Below are positions 36,227-48,364 of a stretch of DNA of 64,000 nucleotides, in pieces (within the stretch, counting starts at the first letter, position 1; each line of letters begins with the position of its first letter). Under the pieces are notes generated by a model, which worked only from the letters and a program-made list of their open reading frames with translations, was not told the DNA's origin and ran no database searches. The stretch comes from Rhynchospora pubera. Lineage: Eukaryota > Streptophyta > Magnoliopsida > Poales > Cyperaceae. The translations under genes and the position numbers were made by a program. The DNA lies in contig CM051459.1 of assembly GCA_028095005.1 (NCBI GenBank), positions 117,649,431 through 117,713,430 of the forward strand, in the 5' to 3' direction.

Positions 36227-39200
36227 TCATGGAGCGCATCCATCAACTAAACCCGCCTTCTCACAACAAGCTTCAAGCTTCAAAGACGGTACCGGCTTCG
36301 TCAACATATCCGACCCATTCTCACTTGTGTGGATCTTCTCCAACACTAATTTCTTATTCTCAAGCACATCGCATATCCAATGATACCTCAAATCTATATG
36401 CTTGGACTTAGAGTGGAATGTCGGATTCTTGCTCAAATGAATTGCACTTTGACTATCACAAAACAACACATACCTCTCTTGTCGAACGCCTAGCTCATGC
36501 AAGAACTTCTTCAACCAATTTAGCTCCTTACATGCCTCCGTAATGGCTATGTACTCGGCTTCGGTAGTAGAACGTGCAATACACTTTTGCAACTTAGATT
36601 GCCATGACACGACTCCATTTCCAAAACATATCAAATAACCGAATGTAAACTTCCTCGAGTCTATGTCACCGACCCAATCGGCATCCGTATATGCCACTAA
36701 AGTCGGGTTCTTGCCACCAAAACAAAGACAACGGTTGGTTGTACCCCTCAAATACCGAAGTATCCACTTAACGGCATTCCAATGCTCTTTGCCGTGGTTA
36801 GAAAGAAAGCGACTCACCACACCAACCGCTTGAGCAATATCCGGTCTTGTGCACACCATAGCATACATCAAAGAGCCAACAACCGATGCATATGGTACAT
36901 CTCTCATCTCCTCCTTCTCCTTGTCACTCTTAGGACAACCATTATGTGACAACCTAAAATGATTAGCAAGAGGAGATGAAACCGGTTTGCACTTGCTCAT
37001 GTTGAATCTTTCAAGTACCTTCTCAATGTACTTCTCTTGTGACAACCAAAGTTTGTGTTCTCCACGATCTCTAGTGATTTTCATACCAAGAATTTACTTT
37101 GCCACACCCAAATCTTTCATGGCAATTTTTTTTCCAAGACTCTCTTTCAACTCTTTGATCTTTTCTAGATCCCTTCCAACGACCAACATGTCATCAACAT
37201 AGAGCAAGAGAATGATGAAATCACCATTAGAGAATTTCTTCACAAAAACACAATTATCCGAGATGGTTCTCTCAAAGTTGTTGTCACACATAAAAGATTC
37301 AAATATTTTATACCAATTCCGAGGTGCTTGTTTCAAGCCATAGAGGCTCCTTCTCAATTTGCAAACCAAGTGCTCTTGCCCTTTCATCACAAACCCTTAC
37401 GGTTGTTTCATATAGAGCTCCACCTCCAAATCGCCATGGAGGAATGCGGTTTTGACATCTAGTTGTTCAATCTCCAAATTCAAACTAGCGGCCAAACCGA
37501 GCACAACTCGAATTGAGGACATCTTGACCACCGGCGAAAAGATTTCTTCAAAATCAATTCCCTTCTTTTGGTCAAATTCTTTCACAACTAGCCGAGCTTT
37601 ATACCTTGGTTTTGCCTCTTGACCTTCGGATTTCACACGACACACCCATTTGTTCTTGAGCACCTTCTTGCCTTTTGGCAACTTCACCAATTCAAAAGTG
37701 TTGTTCTCATACAAGGATTTCATCCCATCTTGCATGGCTTCCAACCATTTATTTTTGTGCTCCGACAACATGGCTTCTTCATAACATTCGGACTCACCAC
37801 CATCTACAAGTAACACAAACTCATTAGAAGAGTACCTTGTATTAGCCCGTCTTTCTCGACTTGTCCTCCTTAGTTCTTGCACTTGAGAACTATCACTTGA
37901 AGATGTTTCGGTTTGAGAATCATTCTCTTCATTTTGTGGGACATTGGTTTCGGTTGATTGGCTAGGATTTGGGTGATTGGTTTCGGTTCTTAGGTTATTG
38001 CTTGAAATTGGAGTTAGATCAACATTGCTACTTGAAGAGGTTTTGGCCTTGTCAAGGTTGCACAAATTTTCAATGGTTTCTTGTTCAAAGAACACCTCAT
38101 CTCGACTTCTCACTAACTTCTTTTCAATCGGATCCCACAACCTATATCCAAACTCACCATTTCCATACCCCAAGAAAACACACTCTTTAGTCTTGCTATC
38201 AAGCTTTGACCTTTCATCCTTGGATATATGCACAAAAACCCTACAACCAAACACTCTTAGATGGTCATAAGAAATAACTTTACCTTTCCAAACCCTCTCG
38301 GGTATGTCACCATCCAATGCATGCGAAGGAGAGCGGTTGATTAAATGAACCGCGGTGTTCAAAGCTTCACCCCAAAAGTCTTTTGAAAGCTTGGAGTGAG
38401 AGAGCATGCAACGAATTCTCTCACAAATGGTGCGATTCATTCTTTCGGCCACATCATTTTGTTGTGGAGTTTTGGGCACGGTTTTCTCAAGTTTAATACC
38501 ATTGGTCTTGCAAAACAACTCAAAAGGACTACGGTATTCTCCTCCATTATTCGATCGGATGCATTTCAATTTCCGACCGGTCTCTCTTTCAACCTCCACA
38601 ACCCATTGCTTGAACACCTCTAAGACTTGATCATTCGTTTTCAAAGAGTATGCCCACAACTTTCTTGAATGATTATCCACAAAAATAACAAAGTAAAGAG
38701 CACCGCCAAGAGTTCTATATCCCATAGAACAAAGATCGGTGTGAACTAAATCAAGCACACCCGCCCTCTTACTTGTTGGATTTTTTTTAAAGGCTACACG
38801 ATGTTGTTTGCCCACCAAACAATGTGTGCATGAGGCAAGTGAAGTACCATCAATAGGCACATATTTCTTTTTAGAAAGAATCTCAATGCCCTTCTCACTC
38901 ATGTGACCCAACCTCAAATGCCACAAATCGGTTGAATTACACTCGGCGACATTCATCTCACCACACACCTTCACTTGAGTAACATAGAGCGAAACGAATT
39001 TGGTTCCTCGAGCAACAACCAAATGACCCTTCAACAACTTCCACTTCCCACCAAGGAAGCATCTTTGATACCCCTCATCATCAAGGGCACCCACCGAAAT
39101 TCAATGAAGCCTCATATCCAGCACATGCCGAACATTCTTGAGAGTAAGCTTGCATCCTAAACTAGTCTCCACACAAACATCTCCAATGCCAAAAATTTTG

Positions 39201-40204
39201 CAAACTCCATCATTTCTCATTCTAACAACACCAAAATCACCTTCCTTGTAGGAAGTGAACAAGTCCCGTCTAGATGTGACATGGAATGAGGCGGCGGAAT
39301 CAACCACCCAAGCGGAATCTTGACTAGTAAGGTTCACAAAACCCTCATCGCAAGGTATGAACACTTCATCATTTGTAACAATTGCGGTGCTACTTTCTTT
39401 CTCATCATCTTCTCTTCTTCCCCTAGATTGATCTCTCTTGGAGCCATCATTCTTGGCTTTCAACTTCCGACATTCACTTCTCTTGTGGCCGGACTTCTTG
39501 CAATAATATCATGTAATCCCCTTTCTTGACTTAGACCTCCCCTTAGACTTATCCCTATCATCATCACCATAAGCATTCCTTTGAGTACTCCTTCCACGAT
39601 TTTCGGTGACAAGAGTCGAAGACTCACTGGTGATCCCTAACTCCTTACGCCTTAACTCCTCATTGAGCATGCTATCTTTAACCATGGCTAGGGTCACAAC
39701 ACCATCGGGTGCCGAATTACTCAATGACACCACTAAAGTCTCCCAACTATCGGGTAAGGAACTCAACAAAATTAATGCTTGCAACTCTTCATCCAACGTC
39801 ATTTTCATGGTTGATAAACGGTTCACACAATCTTGGAACCGATTCAAATGATCCGACACCGAGGAACCTTCTTGGTACTTCATATTTACCAATTTTCTAA
39901 TATAGATGGCTTTATTTTGAGCGGTCTTGCGCTCATACAAGCTTTCAAGCTTTTCCCACAACACATTGGCATCGATTTCGGATGAGATATGGTGATAGAC
40001 AGAATCATCAACCCGTTGTCTAATTATGGCTATTGTCTTCCTATTGGACACTTTCCAAACATCATCGGTGGTATTAGCGGGTTTGGTACCCGAAAGGGGT
40101 GCATATGCATCCTTGCAATACAACAAATCTTCCATACGAAACTTCCAAATAGAGTAATTGGAAGATGTAAGCTTAACCATGGTACCACTATTACTCTCTT
40201 CCAT
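36227..40204 (-). pseudogene. copia gag-pol polyprotein with four in-frame stops
   Basis: Gag, protease, integrase, RT and RNase H lie in one unbroken frame. An upstream in-frame start candidate lies at 40240; I prefer the Met at 40204 (MEESNSGTMVKL). Four stops interrupt it: TGA at 39509 on the first Cys of the CCHC knuckle (then YYCKKSGHKRSEC), TGA at 39101 after protease, TAA at 37397 and TAA at 37094 in RT. Other landmarks are protease DSAASFH, the integrase zinc block (HLRLGHMSEKG...CTHC), the RT box YVDDM, and RNase H AYTDADWVGD and STTEAEYIA. The integrase core has RSNNGGEY where the family has SDNGGEY, so the second catalytic Asp is replaced by Asn. There are no frameshifts. It is inactive, but could be mobilised in trans because the LTRs, PBS and PPT are intact. 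Confidence 0.93.
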
Positions 40205-40425
40205 TTTGGACACAAACCCTAGATCCCAAATGCAATACACCGGTTAAAGAGAACCTCACCTCAATACGACGGAGCAACGGCCACTCGCGACTCGACGGTA
40301 ACAACCCGATCGATGTCGGAAACGGAGGTGATCAACGGCTGCGGCTCGGCAGCGGCTAGGGTTTGACAGCGGTGACTCGATGGCTAGGGTTTCTGCAACA
40401 GCGACTTAGCGGCGACGAACCTTGC

Positions 40426-40437
40426 GCTCTGATACCA
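40426..40437 (-). other. Primer-binding site of the young copia element
   Basis: Minus strand TGGTATCAGAGC, complementary to initiator Met tRNA, two bases inside the 5' LTR. Confidence 0.9.
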
Positions 40438-40439
40438 GT

Positions 40440-40721
40440 TGTTGAGGTTAGAGAGGAGAGAGGAAGTGGTACGGTGTGGTACTGAGAGACATGAAAGAGA
40501 GAGAGGGACTGGATTTCTGGTTTCGCACACACAGGGGCTACGCACACACGGAGAAGAAAAGAGACAAAGTAATTTTGGTGGGGAGCAAAAGCAACAGCCC
40601 CGATTTTTCATTTTTCCTTATTAACCAAAGTTTACACTTTTACACAATTGATTCTATAACATTAAATTATTACAATGGGTATAAACATAAAAGGAAAAGC
40701 TATATGAGGAGGGACCCAACA
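40440..40721 (-). repeat. 5' LTR of the young copia element
   Basis: 282 bp, paired with 35929..36210. This is the promoter-bearing LTR, given the minus-strand gene order. Confidence 0.93.
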
Positions 40722-40773
40722 CTTGTTTGGGATAAAAAAAACTTAGACTTTAGACTACTATATTTAGAAAGAA

Positions 40774-42924
40774 CACAACAAAATATGGAAAAATATGGAT
40801 CCAGCTGTAATTAAAATACTCGCTTCACTAGTCCTTTGTTACTGATCTTTGTTAAATCTTCAAATGAATGTTGTTCTTGCAGCGATCAGTAAGAATTTAG
40901 GTTAGTGTCAGGAAAAGAATTACCTTATACAGATTCAAGAGGATGTTGTCAGATTAGTATGATATAACTGCATCACTACTTTTAAAAACCATTCCATTAC
41001 AGCAATTATCAGAATCCTCAATTTCTCTCCATGCTTATTCGACACAATGATGTAACCTTCAAAATAAGCGCTTACTACCAAAAAACAACTTTAAAAAGCA
41101 AAGTAAATGCATGATTGGATAAATGATTTACCATTCCAATTTCATGAAACAACATTTAGAAATCAGAGTTGGATTTATTAGTAAGTTGTTACCGATATAA
41201 TTTTCAAACGAAAATGAGAGAAAATCGAGCAATACCTTTTCTCCACTTTGCTGCGCAACTTCCTCTAGAATGAATCAATGGGTGTGGGGATATGGATGTG
41301 CATATGGAACTTTAAGATTGGGAGAATCATCGAGGTTGAGGTGGGCGGACTCGCAGTAGGGATAGAAGGTGAGAGGGAGGCTGTCTTCTCGATTGTTCAA
41401 TGAACAGTGCTCGATGTTACTCGTCAGTGTCACAAGCCCTTGAAAAAGCCTCTCTCTCATCCTGGTGATGCAACACAATATAATTTTCTTCCTTATTTGT
41501 GAGGCGATAGAAAGGGAAAGAGGCGAAGGGGGCAGAGAAACTAACGAAATTTCAAAATTTGATGGCCACTAACGATGAAAAGATGCGACGGGTGAGGGAG
41601 CGTTGGTTGGGGTTTTGGCCTTTTGCGGGGAGACGGATGGCGGGAGACGAGAGAAACCTAACAAAATTGAAGTACAACAACAGAGAATCGAACTGAGGTT
41701 AGTGTTCCCAACCAACGCTCCTCCAAACGAAAAGGTCAGGAGTTAATTAACTTTTCAGTTGAGATTAATCTGATCGCAGATTTTGGAATTAACAAAATAG
41801 ATTACAAATTGAAGAGTTAGATACACCGTTGGTTTGAAGGTTTACACCCTTCTATTGGTGCTTGGTAATATGCATATTGAATGGTTATTGTTATATTATT
41901 ATTGTTATTGTTATATGAAGAGTTATTATTATTATTGTTATATACATATTGAATGGTTCCCACTTGGTATCTAAAATTGTTATATGTACTGCTTGTGCGA
42001 TTGAATAGACACTCATTTCTTTTGTACGGGGGTTTGGATCGCGCCCAGACCTGGCTGTACACCGTGAAGTAAGCGCTTATATTCCAGATCTAGTATTGTT
42101 CTCGACTTGTAGTACTTTTGATTATCTGATTGTCTAAATTGTATCTGAAATCTGAAATTGGTCCTGATCCTCCTGAGTTTGGGGAGGGACAACTGTATTG
42201 ATCTATGATCGTGACCTATGATTACCAGACTTGCATTAGATAGTTGTCCAGATTTGAGCCGGCTTTTGAAATATTAAATTGTATTTGAATTGCAAATTGA
42301 ATAAGTAGCCGTGCTCCTCTGCATTGCATTTGTTAATTGATTTGTCTCTGTATTTGTTTGTATACTTATATACTATTATTTAACTTGGTACGGTAGTTAG
42401 TTCCTGAACATGTATCAATAAGATTCGTGTGACTAGAACTAAAAATCACACTGAGATAAATTATATTTATCTCATTCTCTGCTTTTGCATTGTTTCCACA
42501 ATGGTTGTGGGTTCCAGGTTTAAGATCGAGTGCTGGACATCGAGACGAGTAGCAGACCATTGGATCTATGGTTAGCAACCTTCATGAACCAGACGGTTAA
42601 CCAAATTATTATAGAATTTATATTACATTTAAATAAATATCTTTAAATTTCGATTTGATATGTGTATTAATTGTGTATAATTAGATTTAATTAGTAATCA
42701 GACTTAGTTAAGCCTTGCGGATACTGTTGACATCCGCGGCGGGCACTCCGTCGTATGTCGTCCAGACACGGGACGCGACGGGGTGTCACAAATGATCTGA
42801 GGATGGCATCAAATAATTTTTTTTTTCAAGTGGCAGCTACGAAATTGAGCTTAATTGGGTTGAGTAGTGCAGTGAGCCGGTGATTCTTTTAAAGGGCCTT
42901 CTTTTCTAACAATTGAAATACAAT
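40774..42924. other. Intergenic DNA with an ATT/GTT microsatellite
   Basis: No gene recognised. 41879..41942 is rich in ATT and GTTATT repeats. A short GC-rich patch with CG words occurs at about 42725..42795 (tccgcggcgggcactccgtc). Open frames here lack any family motif. Confidence 0.45.
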
Positions 42925-43113
42925 GGCTCCGTTTGGATGGTTTCTTTCCGGAATAAGGAATAAGGAATAACCACTTTTTACCAATAAATTTATTTCTAAC
43001 CATCCAAACTCTTCACAAAAGTTACACACTTCCCAATAAATTTATCCCTTCCCAATAAATTTCTTCCCTTTTTCCTTCTTCCTATCTTATTCTCAACGCA
43101 TCCAAACGGAGCT
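42925..43113. mobile_element. Small inverted-repeat MITE, copy 2 (GGCTCCGTTTGGAT ends)
   Basis: Starts GGCTCCGTTTGGATG, ends CATCCAAACGGAGCT, and is flanked by 'aat' as in copy 1 at 10575. The interior block 'atccaaactcttcacaaaag' is the reverse complement of the corresponding block in copy 1. Confidence 0.75.
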
Positions 43114-43548
43114 AATGATATATTGATACAAAGCCAGGTTCAAACTAATATGTTAACATACTGGGTCGGATGTGTGACGATGTTAAATTGATAGGGCTAC
43201 TCATCAAAATGTAAAAATTTGTAAATGCTTTCATCAAGTATTTTACATGGAAAATTGCTGACCATCCAGCGTAATCCAAATGTGTGCCGCACTTCTTTTA
43301 AGCATACAGTACCATGTTTCCCGGCCTGCAAAATCACATCAAGTTTCATGGAAGTCGCAATTTGAATTGCATGCCAAAAATCTTTGTTGGTCCTAAATTT
43401 ATCGGGTGAAAGACAAGCTAATTTTGGACCATAGTTTCACTGAAAATAACAACAATACTAAAAATTTTTAAGACTTCATCCTGACTGAAGTCGAGCTCTA
43501 TATAGGATTAAGATTAGTTTTGACTTTTGAGAACAGTGCAGTTGTGTG

Positions 43549-43865
43549 TAGTGCTGTCAAACGAATGTTGTTTCCCACATTTTGTTCCATTCCGAAAATA
43601 GAAGGGAAAATTGATTTCATTTTTGTGATGGAACGGAAACAAAATGGAGACTGATAAACATTATGGTTTCGTTTACCGAAAATTGGGCTAAAATCAGTGA
43701 AAAATAGAATGAAATTAATGGAAAATTGAAAACAGAACAATAAAATTGTTTCGTTTAACAAAACGGAATGGAAAAAAAATAAGGTTTTTATTTTGTTGCC
43801 GAAATGGAATGAAAACGAAATGGGGTATCTCTGCTGTCATTTCGCAAGTTTGACAGCTAGCTATA
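43549..43865. mobile_element. hAT-like non-autonomous element 5 (317 bp)
   Basis: Starts TAGTGCTGTCAAACG, ends TTTGACAGCTAGCTATA, and is flanked by a perfect 8-bp duplication gttgtgtg (43541..43548 and 43866..43873). Copy A at about 32380 has a single gttgtgtg and no element, which confirms the boundaries. Confidence 0.88.
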
Positions 43866-44120
43866 GTTGTGTGCGAATGCAAATGCACAAGCAATAATTT
43901 TCAAAACGAAAGGAGCTCATCATCTATTTGATTATTTTGTGTTTTTCGAATGGTTTTGTCAGGTTGGTTACTTGATCCAATGGCGAATTGCACAATTGTA
44001 ATTCATAAAATTCCTAAGTCAACGACTACACCTATTTCTGATGCCTTTTTATTGTTTATTTTTGATCTGTTAATGAATAGTACTACTATGCAAATAACTG
44101 AATTGTAAATTGAATAGTAA

Positions 44121-47100
44121 ATACTTGTGTGTTTGGATGCATAAGAATAAAAAATCGGAAAAAAAACTCCAAATTTTTTATTCTCGTGAAATCCAAACAA
44201 CATAAAAATAAGAAATTTGAACTTATTCGGATTCTTATTCATATCAATACATATATTAACAAGTTGGAAAACCTTGCATGGAGATTAATTAAAATGGAAT
44301 CTGAAAAAAAAAATAAGAAATTGGTGAGATGAAAGAAATTATAATATAATGAATTATTCCAATAATCACATTTCCTAATTCATATGAAAATCATGGTCAG
44401 TATACCCAAGTCAGAGAAACCCCACACAATATTTTATAGGTACAACATGCACAACCTATACTCATCATTTATTTCAGCAATTAAAAAAGACCTATACTCA
44501 TCATTTATTTCAATTATTTCAGAGAGGGATTACAAACAGTTGGAGTTAGAGAGAAAGAAAACCTGGTTGAAGAGAGGGAGAGGGGCAAGGCACTGGAGGC
44601 GCTGGAGGTTATTTGAGAGGTCGAACAGGGGATTTGAGAGGTCGGAGGAGGCGCAGGGTAGGGTCTGAGGAGGCGCAGGTTAGGGTCGAAGAGGTGATTT
44701 CTGCTCCGATCCAAACCCTAGAAAGCCGCACAGTTCAGATCGAATGCAAGTCGAGAGAAATAAAGAAAATGCTAATAGTTTTGAGTTTGAGAGAAAGAAA
44801 ACCTGGTTTAAAAGAGGGCAGAATCGAAGAGGAAGCGCAAGTCACAGTAGAGGAGGGTAGAATCGAGCTTCTCAGAGGAGGCGACGGTAGAGAGATGTCT
44901 TCTCAGATTTCTTCTATTATCGACTGTAGAGGAGGCAATGGAGCCTGGAATCGAAGAGGGAAAGAGGCGATTTCAGAGAGAGGTCAGAATCGCTCTTTTT
45001 TTTCCTAGGGTTTGAGAGGAGGAGGCGCAGACCTCAGTTTTTTGTTTCGATTTGGAAGAGAGAGAGAGGCGAAGTATAAAGGGAGAGAGAAAGAAACGGA
45101 GCGAAAAAACAGACGGGACGGAAAATTTTAAAGAAGCCAGCGACTCATCATCTCAGCGCTCAGCACGAATATTGAAACAGATCGGACGGCTTGGATCGCG
45201 TCACACCAGAGGGCCTGTGTGATGCATCTCACCATAGCAAAACTCTATATATATATATATGATCTAGAAGACTGGATGAGACAACACCAGAACTGTAATT
45301 TAGATTAATAAAACTAAAAGATTACAAAGCTACAATATAGGATTGACATAATTAAGCCTATTAGTGTGCACCAGGTCTCCAAAACCAGTACCGAATTCCA
45401 CAATCCAAAATTTCTAAATTTAAAATAAAATCTAATTTTCTGGCTGCATTTGGGTTAGATATATGCTTTTGAAATTTCATTTTGAGGCATCCTCCATGAA
45501 CCAAAAGGGCAGCTTCAAATAGCTAATAACCTTTAATCATTGATATGATGATCAAATATGAAGTTAAGCTAAGCAATAATTGTAGCACATTTTCCTTAAA
45601 AATTATACCTATTAGAGTGGGAGCTATACGATGCTATGTATCATAGAGATAAAAATTACTTTTTTGCGATTTTAAAAAGATGCGAGCCTACTTCATGAAC
45701 AGAAGTTTATACAGAAAGAAGAGAGAAAAGATAGAGCACCATACCAACTGAGCAACAACAAAGAGCAGAGAAGGAGAGGCGAAAGCAGCAGCCGAACAAA
45801 GGCCGTAAGAAAGCGTCACCTGACAAAAAAAACTGACAACTGTTATACGTAAAACCCATAAAAATGCGAAAGAAAACTGAAGCACGACCAAAAACAGAAA
45901 CTGAGAACGGAGAACGGTGCTGACTGAAACTGAAACAGGAAAGAATAATTCTGCTGGCCTTGTTGTCAATTTCGTTTTACTGTGCTAAACTTGTTCGTGA
46001 CTCTGCTATCAAATTTTTTTTTTGCTACCACTATTGATTTTAGACTGGATGTTTTTTATTTTAATTGAAGATTGATTTCCTTAAAAATTGTGGCTACCAA
46101 AACGGGAGCTATATCATGTTCTATGTCATAGAAATACAGGTTAGTTTTTTTCTGAGTATAAAAAGTTGTAGGGGTATTTTAACCATGGAAGTGAAGGTGC
46201 ACATAGAGTCCTCTTGTGAAAGAACACGTGTTAGTGATGGAGTCAGATTGTGAAATAGGAAAGGACTGATTCCTTGTGCAAGACAACAACAACTTAAAAG
46301 CACATTCAGAACCACTGGCGAAACCAAGAGTATTGATCTCAATCGGACATAAGTGGTGAACCAAATAAAAAAGGACAAATTTACAAAGAGAGAAGAGAGG
46401 AAAGACAGAATGCCATACCAATTGATCAACAACAAAGTGAGAGAAAGAGAAGCGACATCATGCAGTTAAATTGGCTGGGAGGACGTGGACAGGGATATTA
46501 GGCGCGCAAAATCGGGAAGAAAAGCAGCAAGAGGAGAGGCGCCAATCCCAAAATTAGACCGGAGCACAACACCGCAAGAGTGGTGGGAGGAAAAAGAGAG
46601 GTGAACAGCAGATCAAGAGAAGCACCGAGACCATCCAATTGGAGCAGCGATTGGCAAACACGTCGCGCTGTCCAGTGCGAGCCATCGTATGAGCGACAAC
46701 GCACCAAAAGTCCCCGACAAAGCAGTTCGCTGTAATAGTAGATGGCGTGGTGGTGTACGACAGAGGTGAGGGAAAAAGCGAAAAGAAAGAGAAGGAGGCG
46801 ACTTCATCGCAAAAGAAGAGACGCAGGCGAAACATCGAACGGCTCAGATGCGATGGAGAAAGGCAGCAGAAACATCGAAAGGCTTAGATGCGATGGAGAG
46901 ACGCAGGAGGAACATTGTAGGGCTCAGATGGACAGACCAAAACCAACGGACAGGATGCGATAACTGTAGTTAGCACAGTAACAGCCTCCCACACGCAGCG
47001 CACGCAGGCCGAGCCTTATATATTTCTAATTCTGAGTATAGGATCCGGATCCGAACACTGTAGCTAAGAACTGTAGGCCTACAGTCTGGCTGACAATTGG

Positions 47101-48329
47101 GACCCACTCGCTAAGATCCGGATCCGATATTCGAATGTTTTAGTACATCAACGACGTGTCAATCACTAATTGGATGTGGAAGATAATGGGTGCGGCAGTT
47201 TAGTACATGTACATCAAGGAATCTGACACCACTCACGTGCAGCGTACCAAAAGTTGAATTGCTTCTGCTTTTGCGTGAAAAAACACCTATTTTATACATG
47301 TTCTGCTCTCCATTTTTTTTCGTAAATGGTCGCATCCGTTTCGGGAATTTCAAAGCATATAAGCTTCTTTCTTTAATTATTTGATGCTTTAAAAAAATAA
47401 AAATTTCGCCATACATATTTATATGCATGCCAAACAAATATATAAAATTAATAGACGTAGTTTTTTTGGTTATGTACTTTTAAAAAAAATTAAATACGTT
47501 TCCAAATCTCATCATATTTTATTTTTGTGGTTCAAAAATATATTTACTTTTTAAATTACTTTTTTGGCATTCCATAATATATTTCTGCACGAAATTTTAT
47601 CTACATAATCACAAAATTAAAATAAATACATTGATACGAATATTTTTATTTTCATCTTGAATTTGAAAAAAAATAGTATTTCGTAATTTTATGTTGAGAG
47701 ATTTTTTGAGTTTACCTTTTCATCGAATTTTTATATACGTTCTCATAAAACTAGATATAATCCGGTGCATGCTTATAAAATTGCTGATAATCAACTGCTA
47801 TAAAATTGTCTATCATTCAATATTTTTAAATATTTCGTATGAATTTTTATGTATAAGAATTGCGCAAAATTTTATTTTATCTCATAAAACATTTCATCGT
47901 TTTTATAGATTTATTTATGCAAGATAAATTATATGGATGCTATAAATATTATATTCAATTTATTGATGCCAAATCTTTTATATTTTGAATGTTCAAATAA
48001 TGTTTATGGTTTTAAAACTAAATTTTATTTTTGAAGTAAGTATTATGATTTTAGGCATTTTTTTACGAATTTTAAAATATTATAGGTTATCCAATCTAAA
48101 TAAATGAAATAAATTTTATTGTGCAATACTCTCGCACTAATTTATCTTATTATATCAAATATTTTTCTATAACCCGATATTTTTATAATGATTATATATT
48201 GTTACAAATATATACACAAATAAACGGTAGATAAAAAATATAGATCGCGCAACGCGCGAAATCCCGCTAGTTCTAATAAAACCATACAACATGAATAGGC
48301 ACAAATTTCTAAATCCTTATTCATGGCAA
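44121..48329. mobile_element. 4.2 kb insertion of mixed repeats in copy B
   Basis: This block is absent from copy A. Its outer ends share only a short inverted TACTTG/CAAGTA. Inside I see an AT-rich left part (44130..44500), GA-rich low-complexity sequence (44510..45110), a (TA)n tract near 45245, two related blocks at about 45605..45800 and 46080..46460, a more GC-rich part (46490..46990), and a very AT-rich right part ending in a Helitron-like terminus at 48270. Open frames are low complexity, and no transposase or helicase was seen. It is probably more than one nested element. Confidence 0.6.
45243..48270 (+). mobile_element. Probable non-autonomous Helitron (3' end clear, 5' end uncertain)
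   Basis: The 3' end has a Helitron signature: a perfect GC hairpin CGCGC-AAC-GCGCG at 48246..48258, then 12 bases, then CTAG at 48267..48270 followed by T. The 5' end is guessed at the TCTATATATA near 45243 and could be elsewhere. No Rep/helicase coding is visible, so it would be non-autonomous. Confidence 0.55.
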
Positions 48330-48364
48330 GTAACAAAAAGACAAAAGGTAGAGAGACGCGTATA

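Larger units (their letters stand above)
35929..40721 (-). mobile_element. Young Ty1/copia retrotransposon, complete but with broken pol (4793 bp)
   Basis: A full element with two 282-bp LTRs, PBS, polypurine tract and a single gag-pol frame on the minus strand, flanked by a perfect 5-bp duplication CTTGT (35924..35928 and 40722..40726). The LTRs differ at 6 of 282 positions by my alignment (2.1%), so insertion was recent. The gag resembles that of Tnt1/Tork-type elements (LESLYERKTAQNKAIYIRKL); the lineage is a tentative call. Confidence 0.95.
35760..40755 (+). mobile_element. tRNA-derived SINE split by a copia insertion
   Basis: The 5' part is 35760..35928 and the 3' part 40727..40755 (about 198 bp together). 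The head has a tRNA-like box A (TAGCTCAGGTGGTAAGAGC, 35772..35790) and box B (GGTTCAAACCC). The 3' end reads CCTACCCCAACTTG|TTTGGGATAAAA once the copia element and its 5-bp duplication are removed, a tail typical of plant SINEs. An 18-bp flanking duplication remains: tactatatttaaaaagaa at 35742..35759 and tactatatttagaaagaa at 40756..40773 (one mismatch). Confidence 0.88.

Noticed and set aside
37600..38630. Plus-strand open frames across the copia element
   Set aside because: They are antisense shadows of the gag-pol frame.
44384..45008. GA-rich open frames as genes
   Set aside because: The peptides are Arg/Glu/Gly low complexity, and the region lies inside the 4.2 kb insertion that is absent from copy A.
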